A DNA stretch of 64,000 nucleotides from CADCVT01 sp036389155. Lineage in GTDB: Bacteria > Actinomycetota > Thermoleophilia > Solirubrobacterales > Solirubrobacteraceae. The position numbers were made by a program, and so were the translations under genes. The stretch's first letter is position 1; every line of letters starts with the position of its first letter. Below are positions 62,401 to 64,000 of this stretch, in pieces. The stretch covers positions 76,851-140,850 of the forward strand of contig DASVQN010000027.1 of assembly GCA_036389155.1 (NCBI GenBank), given 5' to 3'. Below the pieces are notes generated by a model that was not told where the DNA came from, did not search any database, and saw only the letters and a list, made by a program, of their open reading frames with translations.

Positions 62401-64000
62401 CGAGCTCGAGCCGGCGCTCGTGGTCGGGATCGCCGGCGGGGAACGCGGGGGCGGGCTCCGGCTCGTCGCCGAAGCGCCAGATGTCGCGCCACAGCCACAG
62501 CATCGCGCCGGCCAGCGTGAGCAGCAGCCCGACGACGCCGCCGGTCAGCGCGGTCGCGCCGAGGCCGCCGTCCGCCTTCGGCCCCTCCTCCGTCACCGCG
62601 GCGACGGCCCGCGAGGGCGCGCTGCGGTAGAGCGGCGTCTGCGCGAAGTGGCCGGCGGCGACGTTCCACGCCGGCTTGCGCTCGCCGGTCTTGTAGTCGA
62701 TGAGGCCCTTGTTGTGGATCGCGTCGCGCTCGACGTCGGTGCGCTCCGCTCCGCCGTCCCAGTCGGGCTTGACGGCGAACTCGCGCAGCGTCCAGTAGAT
62801 GGCGCCCGACATGAACCCGAGCCGCTCGATCAGCGAGAGGTTCGCGTCGACGTACTGCGCCTGGAAGGAGTACGTCTCCTTCAGGTCGGCGGGGCCGTCC
62901 ATCGTCGCCTCGGCGCCGAACTCCGTCATCACCAGCGCCTGGCGCGAGTAGTACCGCCGCGCCTTGCGCAGGAACGGCTCGAGGTCGGCCAGGTTCCCGG
63001 TCTCGTGCCCCTTGTCGCCCTGGTACCAGCCGAAGTAGCTGTTCAGGCCGAGCAGGTCGAACCGGTCGTAGATCCGCTGCTTGGGGAAGCCCGGCCACGC
63101 CAGGACGTCGACCGACGCCGGGACGCTGTGGTCGAGGTCCTCGGCCACCTCGCGCGCGGTGTTGAGGAACGCGCCGGTGGAGTGCATGACGTCGGGCCGC
63201 GGGGACAGCTCGTTCGCGACCGAGTGCGTGATGACCGACGGGTGGTTGCGCGCCTCGAGCACCGTCCGGCGCACCGCGCCGAGCTCGAACGAGCGGCCGG
63301 CCTTCGTCTTGAGCTGCATGTCGCGGTGGTAGACCGGCGCCTGGCTCCAGACGAGGATGCCCTCCTCGTCGAAGCGATCGAGCAGGCGCGAGTCCAGCAG
63401 GTAGTGCGCCCGCGTGACGTTCACGCCGAGCGCCTTGAGCTCGGCGACCGTGTTCTGGATGTCGGCGTTCGTGAGCGCGGGGCCGCGGCCGGGCACGTCC
63501 TCCTGGACCGAGGCGCCGCGCAGGTCGAGCACGCGGCCGTTGAGGCGCAGCATCCCGTCGACGACGTCGACGCGGCGCAGGCCGACGTGCCGGCGGTCGA
63601 GCTGGACGACGCGCCCGGCCGCGTGGGTCGCGACCGTCGCCCCGTAGAGGTCCGGATGCTCGGGCGACCACAGCTTCGGCTCGCCGCGCACGGGCACCGA
63701 GTAGCGCACCCGCAGGCGCTCGCCCGGCCGCAGGCTCCGCACCGCGGCGCTGCCCCGCGACAGGGTCCCGTCGGGCGCGCGCAGCGTGACGCTCACCGAG
63801 GGCCGCCGCGGGCGATCGCCGACGTTCTCCAGCCAGCCGTCGGCGAGCACGCTCCAGCGACAGCCGCGCCGGTCGCAGTGGCGCTGCGGCAGCAGCCCGG
63901 CGTCGTGCATGACGATCGGCCCGCGGGCGATGAGCGTCACCGGCCCCGTGATCCCGCCCCAGTTCCACCAGCCCTCGCGCAGCGTCGGGCTGCGGCGGTA
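62393..64000 (-). CDS. Glycoside hydrolase family 2 protein, C-terminally membrane anchored (5' truncated)
   Basis: At least 535 residues; the frame runs off the window end, where REGWWNWGGITGP still reads as GH2. It holds the jelly-roll and Ig-like domains, then the TIM barrel with acid/base Glu in SVANELSP (codon at 63209-63211) and nucleophile Glu in MTEFGAEA (codon at 62921-62923). The last 60 residues carry a membrane helix (TALTGGVVGLLLTLAGAMLWLW) and a charged tail, so the enzyme is held at the cell surface. Likely a beta-glucuronidase or beta-galactosidase. The PAP2 and ychF genes follow in the same operon. Confidence 0.9.
   Translation of the reverse strand, partial: YRRSPTLREGWWNWGGITGPVTLIARGPIVMHDAGLLPQRHCDRRGCRWSVLADGWLENVGDRPRRPSVSVTLRAPDGTLSRGSAAVRSLRPGERLRVRYSVPVRGEPKLWSPEHPDLYGATVATHAAGRVVQLDRRHVGLRRVDVVDGMLRLNGRVLDLRGASVQEDVPGRGPALTNADIQNTVAELKALGVNVTRAHYLLDSRLLDRFDEEGILVWSQAPVYHRDMQLKTKAGRSFELGAVRRTVLEARNHPSVITHSVANELSPRPDVMHSTGAFLNTAREVAEDLDHSVPASVDVLAWPGFPKQRIYDRFDLLGLNSYFGWYQGDKGHETGNLADLEPFLRKARRYYSRQALVMTEFGAEATMDGPADLKETYSFQAQYVDANLSLIERLGFMSGAIYWTLREFAVKPDWDGGAERTDVERDAIHNKGLIDYKTGERKPAWNVAAGHFAQTPLYRSAPSRAVAAVTEEGPKADGGLGATALTGGVVGLLLTLAGAMLWLWRDIWRFGDEPEPAPAFPAGDPDHERRLELVA

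Overview
The window is very GC-rich (clearly above 70% by eye) and almost fully coding: no stretch over about 170 bases lacks a gene. High-GC codon use, an F420-type oxidoreductase, an Rv1264-like adenylate cyclase, cytochrome c maturation genes fused to a heme-synthesis operon, an archaeal-type CarS homologue and TANNNT boxes directly ahead of start codons suggest an actinobacterium. The set of small secreted orphans, DUF1385, collagen-like and MMPL proteins fits Thermoleophilia/Solirubrobacterales best (Conexibacter/Solirubrobacter/Patulibacter-like). That placement is inference, because the window has no rRNA.

Layout. 1-2201: the 3' part of a gene joining a GGDEF/EAL c-di-GMP module in frame to a subtilisin. 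2239-3183: a glutathionyl-hydroquinone reductase-like enzyme. 3170-9977: a cell-surface block with four SGNH/GDSL proteins, a SpoIID-domain protein and an AlgI-like MBOAT acyltransferase, probably an envelope glycan O-acetylation module. 9982-21753: mixed enzymes and signalling (nitronate monooxygenase, adenylate cyclase, GNAT, tRNA-Arg(CCU), sulfotransferase, CarS-like, SDR, MMPL transporter, SRPBCC, GH26-like, isochorismatase-like, NYN). 21739-27644: oppF-oppD-oppB-oppC-oppA peptide importer on the minus strand. 27770-33841: nitroreductase/dtd operon, an orphan second peptide-binding protein, CAP protein, AEC transporter, galT, TlpA. 33852-38956: a large DEAH helicase with a leader peptide, birA and a SAM hydrolase.

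39186-47596: an F420-type oxidoreductase, then a tightly overlapping minus-strand operon read as moaC-mogA-ccmA-ccmB-ccmC-ccmD-hemA-hemC-cobA/hemD (molybdenum cofactor, heme export for cytochrome c, early tetrapyrrole synthesis up to uroporphyrinogen III and precorrin-2). A separate precorrin-2 dehydrogenase supplies the siroheme branch. 47635-57550: MpaB-like oxygenase, membrane protein, a catalytically degenerate aldehyde dehydrogenase, rarA, an M20 peptidase, DUF1385, nicotinate phosphoribosyltransferase, a broken collagen-like gene and a short FtsH-like protease. 57612-64000: a copper protein that looks like a PHM-type monooxygenase joined to a cupredoxin, methylmalonyl-CoA epimerase, ychF, PAP2 phosphatase and a truncated, C-terminally membrane-anchored GH2 glycosidase.

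The most striking points are the EAL-subtilisin fusion, the PHM-like/cupredoxin protein, the ALDH lacking Cys, Glu and Asn of its active site, and a recurring promoter layout. Many operon heads have a -10-like TANNNT hexamer only 5-10 nt before the start codon, which implies leaderless mRNAs. In six divergent gene pairs the two opposing hexamers share one central TA. Four-base gene overlaps are the rule, including four that use TTG as the start inside TTGA and four convergent pairs that share stop codons in CTAG or TTAG.
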